Source: an uncultured Prevotellaceae bacterium (GTDB lineage: Bacteria; Bacteroidota; Bacteroidia; Bacteroidales; Bacteroidaceae). From it: a DNA stretch of 64,000 nt. The DNA is taken from NCBI GenBank assembly GCA_902776475.1, contig CACYQD010000010.1:1-64000 (forward strand), in the 5' to 3' direction. This document shows positions 52,037-61,018 of the stretch, in pieces (the first letter of the stretch is position 1; each line of letters opens with the position of its first letter). The translations under genes were made by a program, and so were the position numbers. The notes below the pieces were generated by a model. That model searched no databases and was not told the DNA's origin. It saw only the letters and a list, made by a program, of their open reading frames with translations.

Positions 52037-53722
52037 ATGAAAACCTTAACCTCATTCTTCACCCATTCAATGGAAATGGGAAAAGCACTTATGCCATTCA
52101 TCCTGCTGTTGGCTGGCGGTCTTCCAACACAGGCAGACAACGTGACCTTCACCAGCAGCAACCTGCCTATCGTCATCATCCAGACGCAGTCGGCCATCAA
52201 TGCCGACAGCAAAGTGATGGGCACCATGAAGATCATCAACAACGGCGAAGGGCAAATCAACCACATCACCGACACCCCGAACGATTATAACGGATATGTC
52301 GGTGTGAAGTGGCGCGGTGAGAGCTCGCTCAGTTTCAATCAGAAGAAATACACCATTGAGACCTGGGACGTGCAGGGCAACGACACAGCCGTCTCTCTCC
52401 TGGGGATGCCAGAAGAAGCCGACTGGGTGTTGCTGGCGCCTTACAATGATGTCTCGATGGTCAGGGATGTCTTTGCCTATTACACCTGGAACCAGATGGG
52501 CCACTGGGGACCGCGCACCCAGATGTGCGAAGCCGTTGTCAACAATGAATATATGGGCGTCTATGCCCTCTGCGAGAGCATCAAACGCGACAAAAACCGA
52601 GTGGACATCAACAAGTTGAAGCCCGAGGACATCCATGGCCGCGACGTGACAGGCGGCTACATCGTGCGCATTGATGCCATCGATGAGGGTGACGAGACTT
52701 TCCAGTCGAAAGTCAACGGCATCCAGAAGCAATGGGGATGGGGAGGCCAGCAGACCCAAGAGGCGCCCGTGACCTGGACCATCTACTATCCCAAAAAGAA
52801 GGACTTGCAGGCAGAGCAGCGCGCCTACATACAGAGTTATGTCGATACGGTGGAGCTTACCATTCAAGCCGACAATTTCACCGACCCCGTGGAAGGATAT
52901 GCGAAATACATCGACATGGCCTCATTCGTGGATTACTTCATCCACACCGAACTGAGCCTCAATGCCGACGGATTCAAACGAAGTGCCTATTATTATAAGG
53001 ATAAAGACAAGAAAGACGGCACACGCGGCAAGCTGTTCGCCGGTCCGGTATGGGATTTCAACCTGGCCTATGGCAACTGCAACTTCTGCAATGCCAACAA
53101 TATAAACGCCTGGGTATATGAGGGGTGCGAGACCAATCCCACCCCTGTCATGTGGCGCCGGTTGTTGGAAGATCCCACGTTCCGCAACGCCGTGAAATGC
53201 CGTTGGCTGGAGTTGCGCCAGACCATCTTCAGCGAAGAGGCCATCGACCAGTTTCTCGACTCCTACGCCCTTCTGCTGGATGAGGCGAAAGACCGTCAGT
53301 TGAAGAAATACAAAGAGATCCTCAAGAGCAACAATCCCTGGGACTGGGGACCGACAAGTTTCTTTGCAGCCTACCGTGTGTCATCCTATGCGGAGGAGAT
53401 TTCCATTGTCAAGAACTGGTTCCGCCAGCGGCTTGCCTTCCTCGACCAGCATCTGCCCGGAGAGTGCGACGGCAGCAAGATACAGTCATTGCAGTTCCCG
53501 GAGATAGACTTCCGCTATAACTCCCATGCCGCCACCATCCACTCCCCCATTCCACTCACCCGCATCGATGTGGTCAATGCCATCGGTTCCTGTCTGTACA
53601 GCAAGCCTTTGTCCTGCGAACAGAAGGCCAGCATCAACCTCGACAGTCTTGGACGAGGTTTCCTCGTCTTTGTCTGTTACACCGCCGATGGTGGGATGAT
53701 TTCCCGCAGCCTTGTCAGGTAA
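52037..53722 (+). CDS. Secreted CotH kinase-like protein
   Basis: This is a 561-residue protein. The signal peptide is long (hydrophobic core ALMPFILLLAGG). After a short beta-domain (SSNLPIVIIQT) comes the CotH domain: GVKWRGESSLSFNQKKYTIE, YMGVYALCESIKRDKNRVDI and the metal-site-like GPVWDFNLAYGN. Its C-terminus (IDVVNAIGSCLYSKPL onward) resembles a type IX sorting domain. It differs from the giant CotH protein at 8326-13476 in lacking lamin-tail and Ig modules. Protein or glycan phosphorylation is the known CotH activity in spore-formers; the role here is unknown. Confidence 0.88.
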   Translation: MKTLTSFFTHSMEMGKALMPFILLLAGGLPTQADNVTFTSSNLPIVIIQTQSAINADSKVMGTMKIINNGEGQINHITDTPNDYNGYVGVKWRGESSLSFNQKKYTIETWDVQGNDTAVSLLGMPEEADWVLLAPYNDVSMVRDVFAYYTWNQMGHWGPRTQMCEAVVNNEYMGVYALCESIKRDKNRVDINKLKPEDIHGRDVTGGYIVRIDAIDEGDETFQSKVNGIQKQWGWGGQQTQEAPVTWTIYYPKKKDLQAEQRAYIQSYVDTVELTIQADNFTDPVEGYAKYIDMASFVDYFIHTELSLNADGFKRSAYYYKDKDKKDGTRGKLFAGPVWDFNLAYGNCNFCNANNINAWVYEGCETNPTPVMWRRLLEDPTFRNAVKCRWLELRQTIFSEEAIDQFLDSYALLLDEAKDRQLKKYKEILKSNNPWDWGPTSFFAAYRVSSYAEEISIVKNWFRQRLAFLDQHLPGECDGSKIQSLQFPEIDFRYNSHAATIHSPIPLTRIDVVNAIGSCLYSKPLSCEQKASINLDSLGRGFLVFVCYTADGGMISRSLVR

Positions 53723-53791
53723 TTTGTGCGCATCAGTCGCATAGGCGTAATGCCGTTTTTGTATTCAAGCGGATATCGCAAATAGTTCGCT

Positions 53792-53863
53792 CCGACGGAT
53801 TCATCCCCCTCACCCGCCCCGACGGATTCATCCCCTCACCCATCCTCTCCCTCAAGGGAGAGG
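53792..53863. repeat. Direct repeats plus REP-like palindrome
   Basis: CCGACGGATTCATCCCC is present at 53792 and 53819, each followed by CTCACCC or TCACCC. The second copy leads into a palindrome, CCTCTCCCT/AGGGAGAGG (53844-53863). The block CCCCTCACCnAnCCTCTCCC is shared with the repeat before radA. Confidence 0.78.
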
Positions 53864-54044
53864 GGCTGGTTTCCTTAGTGCGACAGGAGGGTTTCTTTGC
53901 GGCAGGAGAGGTTCCCATTTGTATCATTCGGACACATCAAAGGGAGACGGTTCGTTTCCTTTGGTGGAGGTGCATATGCAGCCTTATGTTACACTATCAA
54001 TATTATCTGTTTCAAAAATGGGACAGATTGTAAGGGAAATTGGC

Positions 54045-54052
54045 TATTTTTG
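54045..54052 (+). promoter_or_regulatory. -7 box of the GH43 pair
   Basis: TATTTTTG followed by C, 35 nt before the ATG at 54088. No -33 TTTG at 20 nt. Confidence 0.62.
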
Positions 54053-54087
54053 CAGAGAATTCGAATTTATTTTGCAAAACTTAACCG

Positions 54088-56202
54088 ATGAAGAAAACTA
54101 TTTTATCATTACTCATGGGCGTGCCGCTGTTTGTCATGGCACAAAATCCCATCATCCGTAACCAATTCACCGCCGACCCCACAGCGAGGGTGTTTGGCGA
54201 CAGAATTTATCTTTATCCCTCACACGACATCTTTCCGCCGGCCGGACAGCGCCAGGACTGGTTTTGCATGGAGGACTATCATGTGTTCTCATCAGACAAC
54301 CTGACCGACTGGACCGATCATGGCGTGATTGTCACACAGAACAAGGTGCCCTGGGTGAGACCCGACTCCTACTCGATGTGGGCGCCCGATTGCGTTTCGA
54401 AAAACGGGAAGTACTACTTCTATTTCCCCTCCGCTCCTGGTGAAGGCAGAGGAGGATTCGCTGTGGGTGTCGCCATCGCCGACAGTCCGGTGGGACCATT
54501 CATTCCCGAACCCGAACCCATCAAGGGCATCTTCGGCATCGACCCGTGCGTGCTTCAGGCATCCGACGGCAATGCTTACATCTTCTGGGGCAACGGACGT
54601 TGCGCCAAACTGAAGGACAACATGAAGGAGCTCGCCGACGACAACCCCAAAGAGACCGTGAAGTTTGGTAACCGCGAGGTGGAGATGGTGGGCGTCAACT
54701 GCCTCCAGGGCCTGCCCAACCGTCAGGCCGAAGGACCATTTGCCTTTGAGTATAACGGAAACTATTACCTGACGTATCCCTACGTGAGAGAAAACACCGA
54801 AGTTTTGGGATACGCCATGAGCAAGAACCCGATGGGTCCCTACGAGTACAAGGGCCTTATCATGGCTGAGCAACCCAACGACTGCTGGACCAACCATCAC
54901 AGCATCGTCAACTTCAAAGGCCAGTGGTATCTGTTCTATCACCACAACTACTTCTCACCCAATGATGACAAGCGCCGCTCGGCCTGTATCGAGAAACTAT
55001 ACTTCAATCCCGACGGCACCATCCAGGAGGTGAAGCAGACCATCCGTGGCGTCGGCATCAACCGAGCCACCGAGAAGATAGAAATTGACCGCTACAGCAC
55101 TGCCAGCGCAGATGTGAAGACGGCCCTGATCGACACGGTCAACACATTCCGCAGTTACCAGGCCACCCTGCCGGCAAAAGGCAGTTGGCTCAAATACAAC
55201 GACGTTGACTTCAGCGTCATCAAGGACGGCTACCTGATCATGAACGTGATGGCTTCGGACGACACCGAACTCTGCGTCCGCGAGAAGAGCGCCACAGGCA
55301 AGGTCATTGCCCGTATCAAACTAGCCGTGAGGCCGCCAGAGCCACCAGCCGGTGCAGCCCCCAACCCCATGATGAACCGTTTCCGCCGCGACCTGCGCAA
55401 CCAATGGCTCACCCAGGCTGTCAACCTGGAGCACACACCCTCTGGAGTCACCGACCTGGTCATCACCAACGAGGGCGGAGGAGCTCTCAGCGTGGATTGG
55501 GCACAGTTCAAGAACCGTCCCGACTACTTCTCGAAAGTAGCCCCCAAAGCTCCGGCAACCAAGCCCGACAACGACGGTTTCATACGCCGCTGGATGTTGC
55601 TCGACCCCATCGACAAGCCCAACAGCGGAAATACCGTATTCACCGACAGTTATCTGCGTGAGCATTTCTACAGACCATATTTCAAGGGTCAGCAGACCGT
55701 TTTGCCGAAGGACGGAGAGAAAGTCACCGCCGTCTTCCAGCAGGAACAGGCACCCGCAGGCTTTGGACGTGGCGCCGCCGCCCCTGCCCAGCCCGAGGTG
55801 AAGACCGTGAAACAGAAGTTGACCTGGCATGCCCTGGAGAGCAACATGTATAATGTGAAGCTCTTCCGCTTCGCCGAGAAATACGGAGAAAAGGTATATG
55901 GCGTGCTCTTCTGGGCCGTCACCATCATCGACTGTCCCGAAGACATCGAGAACGTCCGTCTGGCCGTAGGCAGCAACTCAGCCTCGATGTGGTGGCTCAA
56001 CGGCGAGGAGGTGCTCCTGCTCAGCGGCGACCGCCGTATGGTGAAAGACGACGCCGTGTCAAACCGCCTCACCCTGAAGAAAGGCCGCAACATTCTGCGC
56101 GGTGCCGTCATCAACGGCCCGGGCATGAGTGACTTCTGCGTCCGCTTCCTCGACGAGAAAGGCATGCCCGTCACCAACTATTCAGTAACTGTAGAAAAAT
56201 AA
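54088..56202 (+). CDS. Secreted GH43 glycoside hydrolase with two C-terminal beta domains
   Basis: This 704-residue protein has a signal peptide (MKKTILSLLMGVPLFVMA). The GH43 propeller (about 20-335) keeps Asp30 (FTADPTA), Asp152 (GIDPCVL) and Glu215 (QAEGPF). A CBM6-like domain follows (about 345-490) with an Ala/Pro/Gly-rich insertion (PPEPPAGAAP). The final domain (about 500-704) is a beta-sandwich with its own low-complexity loop (PAGFGRGAAAPAQP). Action on arabinose- or xylose-containing glycans is likely; the subfamily is not determined. It is in one operon with the arabinanase-like gene 25 nt downstream. Confidence 0.9.
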   Translation: MKKTILSLLMGVPLFVMAQNPIIRNQFTADPTARVFGDRIYLYPSHDIFPPAGQRQDWFCMEDYHVFSSDNLTDWTDHGVIVTQNKVPWVRPDSYSMWAPDCVSKNGKYYFYFPSAPGEGRGGFAVGVAIADSPVGPFIPEPEPIKGIFGIDPCVLQASDGNAYIFWGNGRCAKLKDNMKELADDNPKETVKFGNREVEMVGVNCLQGLPNRQAEGPFAFEYNGNYYLTYPYVRENTEVLGYAMSKNPMGPYEYKGLIMAEQPNDCWTNHHSIVNFKGQWYLFYHHNYFSPNDDKRRSACIEKLYFNPDGTIQEVKQTIRGVGINRATEKIEIDRYSTASADVKTALIDTVNTFRSYQATLPAKGSWLKYNDVDFSVIKDGYLIMNVMASDDTELCVREKSATGKVIARIKLAVRPPEPPAGAAPNPMMNRFRRDLRNQWLTQAVNLEHTPSGVTDLVITNEGGGALSVDWAQFKNRPDYFSKVAPKAPATKPDNDGFIRRWMLLDPIDKPNSGNTVFTDSYLREHFYRPYFKGQQTVLPKDGEKVTAVFQQEQAPAGFGRGAAAPAQPEVKTVKQKLTWHALESNMYNVKLFRFAEKYGEKVYGVLFWAVTIIDCPEDIENVRLAVGSNSASMWWLNGEEVLLLSGDRRMVKDDAVSNRLTLKKGRNILRGAVINGPGMSDFCVRFLDEKGMPVTNYSVTVEK

Positions 56203-56227
56203 CCCTAACCCATTTAAGCAGAAGAAT

Positions 56228-57691
56228 ATGAAGACAAGATATCTGATAGGTTTGTCATTAGCCATTTCCTATTTATCCATTGGCAGCGTCGAGGCACAGG
56301 TGGGCGAGCCCTACATCCACGACCCTTCGACCATCGCCGAGTGCGAAGGCAAGTACTACACTTTCGGCACCGGTGGCGGTGGCCTCATCAGTGAGGATGG
56401 CTGGAGCTGGCACGGAGGTGCCGACCGTCCCGGCGGCGGTGCAGCCCCTGACGTGCTGAAGATCGGCGACCGCTACCTCTGCATCTATGGTGCCACCGGA
56501 GGCGGTCTGGGCGGCGGCCACAGCGGCCGCATCCTGACCATGTGGAACAAGACCCTCGACCCGAAGTCTCCCGACTTTAAGTGGACGACCGCCGTGGAAG
56601 TGTGCTCAAGCGACGGCATGGAAGACCAGGACGCCATTGACCCCGGTCTGTTGCTCGACCCCACGACGGGTCGCCTCTGGGCAAGCTATGGCACCTACTT
56701 CGGCAACATCCGCCTCATCGAGCTCGACCCGAATACGGGTTCCCGCGTGAGTGGCAACAAGGAGAAGGACATCGCCATCGACTGCGAGGCCACCGACCTC
56801 ATCTACCGCAACGGATGGTATTACCTGCTCGGAACACACGGCACCTGCTGTGACGGTGTCAACTCCACTTACAACATCGTGGTGGGACGTTCCAGAAGCG
56901 TCGAAGGCCCCTATATTGACAATGTGGGTCGCGACATGTATCATGGTGGCGGACGTATGGTCGTTGCTGCCGGCAACCGCAAGACAGGAGCCGGCCACTT
57001 CGGACGCACCATCGTCGACGAGGGAGTAGAGCTGGCATCATTCCACTGGGAGGCCGACTTCGACCAGGGCGGTCGCAGTGTGCTGGCCATCCACCCACTG
57101 CTTTGGAAGAACGACTGGCCCGTGGCCGGCGACCGTTTCAAGGATGGTACTTACGAGATTGAGTCAGAGCGCCGCGGATATGCCCTCGAGCTGGCTGTGG
57201 ATTTCGTCCGCATGCAAGTTCAGCGCCAGGGAGGATGGGGACGTCCTCAGAACAACGAACCCGTCAAACCAGTCGCCAACCAGACCTTGGACGAGGTGAA
57301 ATCCACCTGGCCCGCCGGTGACATTCCCGTCCGCATCGGCGACTACATGTTCCGTCCCCACCAGAGGTGGACCATCACCGCAGTGCCTGAAAAAGGCGGT
57401 TATCTCGGCGGTCCGTATTACAAGATCACCATCGAGGGAACCGAGCGTGCACTGGCTGCCACGGCAGACAAGGAACTGACCACCGTGCCTGCCTACACCG
57501 GAGCCGACGAGCAGCTCTGGCGCATCGAGCAGTTGATTGACGGCACCTTCCGCATCATGCCCAAGGTCATTCCCGGTCAGGAAGGCCTCAACAAGCGCTA
57601 CGTGCTCTACTCCGCAGCCGACAGCACCCCCACCCTTGCGGAATACGACTTCAACAACGACAATTCAAAGTGGAACTTCAGGGACCACTGA
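56228..57691 (+). CDS. GH43 endo-arabinanase-like enzyme with ricin-like C-terminus
   Basis: This 487-residue protein has a signal peptide (ending SVEA-Q). The catalytic propeller carries Asp32 (IHDPSTIAE), Asp138 (DAIDPGLLLD) and Glu187 (CEATDLIYRNGWYYL), the GH43 triad in the layout of alpha-1,5-L-arabinanases. Gly-rich loops (GGGLGGGHSG) are near the active-site face. The C-terminal region (about 375-487) looks like a beta-trefoil or ricin-like domain (EQLWRIEQLIDGTFRIMPK). Arabinan is the likely substrate but is inferred. It is the second gene of an operon and ends next to a perfect bidirectional terminator. Confidence 0.88.
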   Translation: MKTRYLIGLSLAISYLSIGSVEAQVGEPYIHDPSTIAECEGKYYTFGTGGGGLISEDGWSWHGGADRPGGGAAPDVLKIGDRYLCIYGATGGGLGGGHSGRILTMWNKTLDPKSPDFKWTTAVEVCSSDGMEDQDAIDPGLLLDPTTGRLWASYGTYFGNIRLIELDPNTGSRVSGNKEKDIAIDCEATDLIYRNGWYYLLGTHGTCCDGVNSTYNIVVGRSRSVEGPYIDNVGRDMYHGGGRMVVAAGNRKTGAGHFGRTIVDEGVELASFHWEADFDQGGRSVLAIHPLLWKNDWPVAGDRFKDGTYEIESERRGYALELAVDFVRMQVQRQGGWGRPQNNEPVKPVANQTLDEVKSTWPAGDIPVRIGDYMFRPHQRWTITAVPEKGGYLGGPYYKITIEGTERALAATADKELTTVPAYTGADEQLWRIEQLIDGTFRIMPKVIPGQEGLNKRYVLYSAADSTPTLAEYDFNNDNSKWNFRDH

Positions 57692-57715
57692 TACGGAAAA
57701 AGAAATATGGCTTAT

Positions 57716-57756
57716 CATCAAAAAGGACGCGGTCTCAAGCCGCGTCCTTTTTGATG
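57716..57756. terminator. Perfect 17-bp bidirectional terminator overlapping the EamA gene end
   Basis: The arm 57716-57732 pairs perfectly with 57740-57756 around a 7-nt loop, with A and T tracts on either side (AAAAAGGACGCGG / CCGCGTCCTTTTT). The TGA of the reverse EamA gene lies in the loop, so the last codons of that gene form one arm. Confidence 0.9.
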
Positions 57757-58640
57757 GTCTTCTTGTCAGGCATCGTGACGATATAAGCACCTGCCAGCAC
57801 CATAACAGCCGCCAACGGCTTATCCCAGGTGAGGATGTCCTGACCGACTGCAATGGCCACCAAGGAAGCCACCACGGGTTGGATATTGGTATAGATGCTC
57901 ACCGTAGTGGCACGGAGGAACTTCATGGCGTAGGGTATGAGGAAATAGCCCAGTCCTGTGGCGAAAAGCACGATGAAGGCCATCTCCGCCACACCGCTCC
58001 ACTCCCAGGCAGCCGAATAGAGCCGCTGTTCCGGTTCGGTAAGCATGGCGATGGGCACCGTGACCAAGGTGGAGACGAGGAACACATATTTCATCTGTGT
58101 CACCGAACTGTATTTGGCCGACACCTTGCGGGTGATGATCAGATAGATGGCCCATGTCAGCACACTCAGGACAGCGAGCGAGATGCCCAGCAGGTCATTG
58201 GAACCCGTGCCGCTGCTCCAAGAGGTGAAGAGCATGAGCAAGGCACCGCCTATGGCCAGGAGCACACCCAGCATCTTCACGGTGTTGACCGACTCTTTGA
58301 GGAAGATGGCAGCCAGAATCATCACAGAGACAGGAGTCAGAGCCGCCACGAGGGAGAAATAGACCGGTGTGGTGTATTTCAGAGCCTCAGCGGTGAGCGT
58401 CTGCGAGATGACGAATCCCAGCAAACCACCCAGCATGATGGTGATGAGGTCACGCCGTTCCACATGTTCCTTGGGGAGGAAACAGGCAACAATCCAGAAA
58501 AGGATTGTCGCTCCAACGCATCTCGAAGCCATGTACCCCATCGGAGTGACCCAGTCATCGAGCAAGGCTTTGGTGACAGGCACGCCAAGTCCGAAAATCA
58601 CGTTTGCCATCAAGATGGCGATATGTCCTTTGAATTTCAT
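57735..58640 (-). CDS. EamA/DMT-family transporter
   Basis: This 301-residue protein has about ten hydrophobic segments arranged as two EamA repeats (about 5-140 and 150-290). It belongs to the drug/metabolite transporter superfamily; the substrate (metabolite, amino acid or drug) is unknown. The PVTKALLDDW motif in TM1 and the C-terminal VLAGAYIV are typical. It starts 36 nt after the FKBP gene and is probably cotranscribed with it. Its C-terminus (KKTIKKDAA) is encoded by the terminator stem. Confidence 0.88.
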   Translation of the reverse strand: MKFKGHIAILMANVIFGLGVPVTKALLDDWVTPMGYMASRCVGATILFWIVACFLPKEHVERRDLITIMLGGLLGFVISQTLTAEALKYTTPVYFSLVAALTPVSVMILAAIFLKESVNTVKMLGVLLAIGGALLMLFTSWSSGTGSNDLLGISLAVLSVLTWAIYLIITRKVSAKYSSVTQMKYVFLVSTLVTVPIAMLTEPEQRLYSAAWEWSGVAEMAFIVLFATGLGYFLIPYAMKFLRATTVSIYTNIQPVVASLVAIAVGQDILTWDKPLAAVMVLAGAYIVTMPDKKTIKKDAA

Positions 58641-58676
58641 AACAGTTGATTCGTTGTATTGAAGAAAATGGATGGA

Positions 58677-59771
58677 TTATTCCTCCCCTTCGTCGATGCC
58701 AAGCACCTCGATGGTGAAGAAAAGGTCAGAATAAGGTTTCACGGCACCTGCGGCACGCGCTCCGTAAGCCTGGTCGCTGGGGATGTAGATTTCCCATTTC
58801 GATCCCACGGGCATGTTGGTCAGCGAATGCCAGAAACCGGGTACGGTTTGGCTGGGCCGCATCGTGACAGGCTGTCCGCGGTCATAACTGCTGTCGAAGA
58901 CCGTACCATCCATCAGTTTGCCCTCGTAGTGCAGTCTGAGGCGTGTGTCATCCTTGGGTTTGGGACCCTTGCCCTTGGTCAGTTCATGATAGAGGACACC
59001 CTTCCCCTTTGGCAGTTCCTTAAATCCCAACTTCTTGTATTTCAGCATATTGATAACGCTGCTTTGTTGTTGCGGAACTTCCTTGGTGATGGCTTCTGCC
59101 ACCTCCTTGTCCTTGAGTTGCGGAGTGATCTCGTCGATTTTCTGCTGGATGACATCATAGGTCACCCAGAAATTGAAGTCCGTGGGTTCCAAGTCCTGGT
59201 TGATGTCAGACAGCAGACGGCTCATCTGCGTCGCCATACCGATCAGAGAGTCGCCAGGAGTGCTGACCAGTTTCGCCAACTCCTGAATATGTTCGTAGGC
59301 CGTCTTGAAATTGTCCTTCGTGTCGCGGTATCTGGCCGGTGTGAGACGCATGTTGTCGATGTTGCCGCCGATTTCCGACAGCAACTGGTCGAGAGCGGCG
59401 ACAGCACCATTGTTCTTGAAGAATTCCTTCCTCCAGGCAAGAACCTGTTGGGCATCCTCGGTGGAAACGACCACGCCCTTATCATTCAGGCCCAGCTGTT
59501 CGGTCTCCACCCTGACCCAGTTTTCCTGATAGTCATTGAGCATCACGTAAGCAAGCCGCGATGCCACGATGGTGTTGACCTTCATCTGCATGGCATTGGT
59601 TTTGTAACTGTTGCCAAAGAGCATGAAGCCCAACCAGCCAAGCACCAGTGCTCCCACCACGCAAAGCGTGATGGTCAAAGCCTTTTTCCAACTCCGTTTC
59701 GGTTTGTTGACCATTTCCACCTTGCGGTCATTTGATTTCCTCATATTCTTGTTGTTTCCCATTCCAATCAT
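58677..59771 (-). CDS. Membrane-anchored FKBP-type peptidyl-prolyl isomerase
   Basis: The protein has about 364 residues from the ATG at 59771; another ATG is at 59762, and the TTG at 59801 overlaps the promoter. One N-terminal membrane anchor (ALTITLCVVGALVLGWLGFMLFG) is followed by a long helical region (about 60-265). The FKBP domain is at the C-terminus (about 275-360: LRLHYEGKLMDGTVFDSSYD and WEIYIPSDQAYGARAAG). It should assist folding of envelope proteins at the membrane. The FKBP core keeps the usual Tyr/Asp/Phe positions. Confidence 0.9.
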   Translation of the reverse strand: MIGMGNNKNMRKSNDRKVEMVNKPKRSWKKALTITLCVVGALVLGWLGFMLFGNSYKTNAMQMKVNTIVASRLAYVMLNDYQENWVRVETEQLGLNDKGVVVSTEDAQQVLAWRKEFFKNNGAVAALDQLLSEIGGNIDNMRLTPARYRDTKDNFKTAYEHIQELAKLVSTPGDSLIGMATQMSRLLSDINQDLEPTDFNFWVTYDVIQQKIDEITPQLKDKEVAEAITKEVPQQQSSVINMLKYKKLGFKELPKGKGVLYHELTKGKGPKPKDDTRLRLHYEGKLMDGTVFDSSYDRGQPVTMRPSQTVPGFWHSLTNMPVGSKWEIYIPSDQAYGARAAGAVKPYSDLFFTIEVLGIDEGEE

Positions 59772-59798
59772 TTTAAGTAGGGTACTGAAAATTGACTG

Positions 59799-59830
59799 CA
59801 AAATTATAAATAAAAAATGTGTTTTGCCAA
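59799..59830 (-). promoter_or_regulatory. Promoter of the FKBP-EamA operon
   Basis: On the reverse strand TTG (59830-59828), 21 nt, then TAATTTTG (59806-59799). It lies back to back with the promoter of the cation efflux gene. Confidence 0.68.
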
Positions 59831-59846
59831 CAACATGGTCAAAAAA

Positions 59847-59878
59847 TTTGCAGAATAGGAATTATCGTTGTAATTTTG
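59847..59878 (+). promoter_or_regulatory. Consensus promoter of the cation efflux gene
   Basis: TTTG (59847-59850), exactly 20 nt, then TAATTTTG (59871-59878). The ATG at 59900 is the best start behind it. Confidence 0.82.
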
Positions 59879-59899
59879 CATGAAAGTTATGATTACCTC

Positions 59900-60793
59900 A
59901 TGAAAGACTCTACTCAAACCCAGACTGTCCAGGAAGTGACCTTGAAGGGCACTTTAATCAATATTCTATTGATGGTGCTGAAATTCGCGGCAGCGATTTT
60001 CGGAACCTCAGCTGCCATGTTGGCAGATGCCGTGCACTCGCTCTCCGACTTCCTCACCGATATCATCGTGCTCATCTACGTGAGACTGAGCCGGAACAGA
60101 GACGCATCCCTCCGGAAATTCGGACGCGGCACCTTTGAGACTGTTTCTATCATCATCATCGGACTGGTCATCCTGGTGGTGGGCTTCAGCATCTGCTATT
60201 CCGGTGTGCGCATGACCATCCGCGCCTTCCAGGGAGAAGTGCTTGAGCGCCCGGGCTACATCGCCTTGCTGGCCGCCATCATCAGTATCCTTCTCAAGGA
60301 ATGGGCCTATCGTTTCACCATCAAGGAAGCGCGGAAAAAGAAATCCTTTGTGCTGGCAGCCAATGCCTGGCATCACCGTTCGGATGCCATTTCCTCCATC
60401 GGCACCACCATCGGCATCGGTTGTGCCATCTTCCTGGGTGCGAAGTGGCGTGTTCTCGACCCCATCACATCTGTCATCGTCAGTATTTTCGTGATGAGCA
60501 TCGCTTTCCACCTGTTGACCGATGCTGTGCGCAATATCCTGTGGTTCAGGATTCCCGAGCACATCGAGGAGCAGATCGAAGGCATTGCTAAAAGTGAGGA
60601 AACCGTGCGCCAGGTGAACAACATCTTTGTGAGGCGACTCGGCAGCAATTTACTCGTCCGTCTGCACATCACCGTTGATGAAAACATGACGGTAGGCGAA
60701 GCCCATCAGCATGTCCTGAACATTGAGGACAAAATCCGCCAGGCTTATGGTCCCGACACCAATGTAGGCATCTTCATCGGTCCCAAATCTTAA
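59900..60793 (+). CDS. Cation diffusion facilitator family transporter
   Basis: The protein has about 298 residues from the ATG at 59900; the upstream in-frame GTG at 59819 precedes the promoter. It has six membrane segments and the metal site motifs of the CDF family: MLADAVHSLSDFLTD (HxxxD in TM2) and NAWHHRSDAISS (HxxxD in TM5). The C-terminal cytoplasmic domain (about 210-298, ending NVGIFIGPKS) is the usual metal-sensing part. It likely exports Zn2+, Fe2+ or Mn2+ with H+ exchange; metal specificity is not clear. Confidence 0.92.
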   Translation: MKDSTQTQTVQEVTLKGTLINILLMVLKFAAAIFGTSAAMLADAVHSLSDFLTDIIVLIYVRLSRNRDASLRKFGRGTFETVSIIIIGLVILVVGFSICYSGVRMTIRAFQGEVLERPGYIALLAAIISILLKEWAYRFTIKEARKKKSFVLAANAWHHRSDAISSIGTTIGIGCAIFLGAKWRVLDPITSVIVSIFVMSIAFHLLTDAVRNILWFRIPEHIEEQIEGIAKSEETVRQVNNIFVRRLGSNLLVRLHITVDENMTVGEAHQHVLNIEDKIRQAYGPDTNVGIFIGPKS

Positions 60794-60802
60794 TCTTTTC
60801 TG

Positions 60803-60829
60803 CCATCCTTTCAAAAAGGCATGGTTTTT
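60803..60829 (+). terminator. Weak terminator after the cation efflux gene
   Basis: CCAT-CCTTT pairs with AAAGG-C-ATGG (one bulge) and is followed by TTTTTG. Weak stem. Confidence 0.45.
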
Positions 60830-60940
60830 GCTGTTTATCCAGTGTGCAAAGCATTGGAAATAAATGATATAGGCTTCTTGTTTTAACTTTTTTTAATAAA
60901 AATAGATGCAAGAAAAACGCCAACATATCGTTATTTTTAT

Positions 60941-60948
60941 TACTTTTG
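60941..60948 (+). promoter_or_regulatory. -7 box of the primary sigma factor gene
   Basis: TACTTTTG followed by C. No -33 TTTG at 20 nt. The leader to the ATG at 61019 is about 65 nt. Confidence 0.65.
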
Positions 60949-61018
60949 CAACGCATTTCAAAGGAAAAGATATTATATATTTGATTTTCAAGAAGTTAGA
61001 TTAATTAAGGTAAACAGG

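Larger units (their letters stand above)
53723..54087. other. 365-bp intergenic region with repeats and the GH43 promoter
   Basis: No credible gene is seen. It contains two direct repeats with a palindrome (53792-53863) and a -7 box (54045-54052). The short open frames here overlap the promoter and lack any recognisable product. Confidence 0.8.

Noticed and set aside
53897..54161. Small forward open frames of 64 and 80 codons before the GH43 gene
   Set aside because: They cross the GH43 promoter and the start of the GH43 gene in other frames and have no family resemblance.
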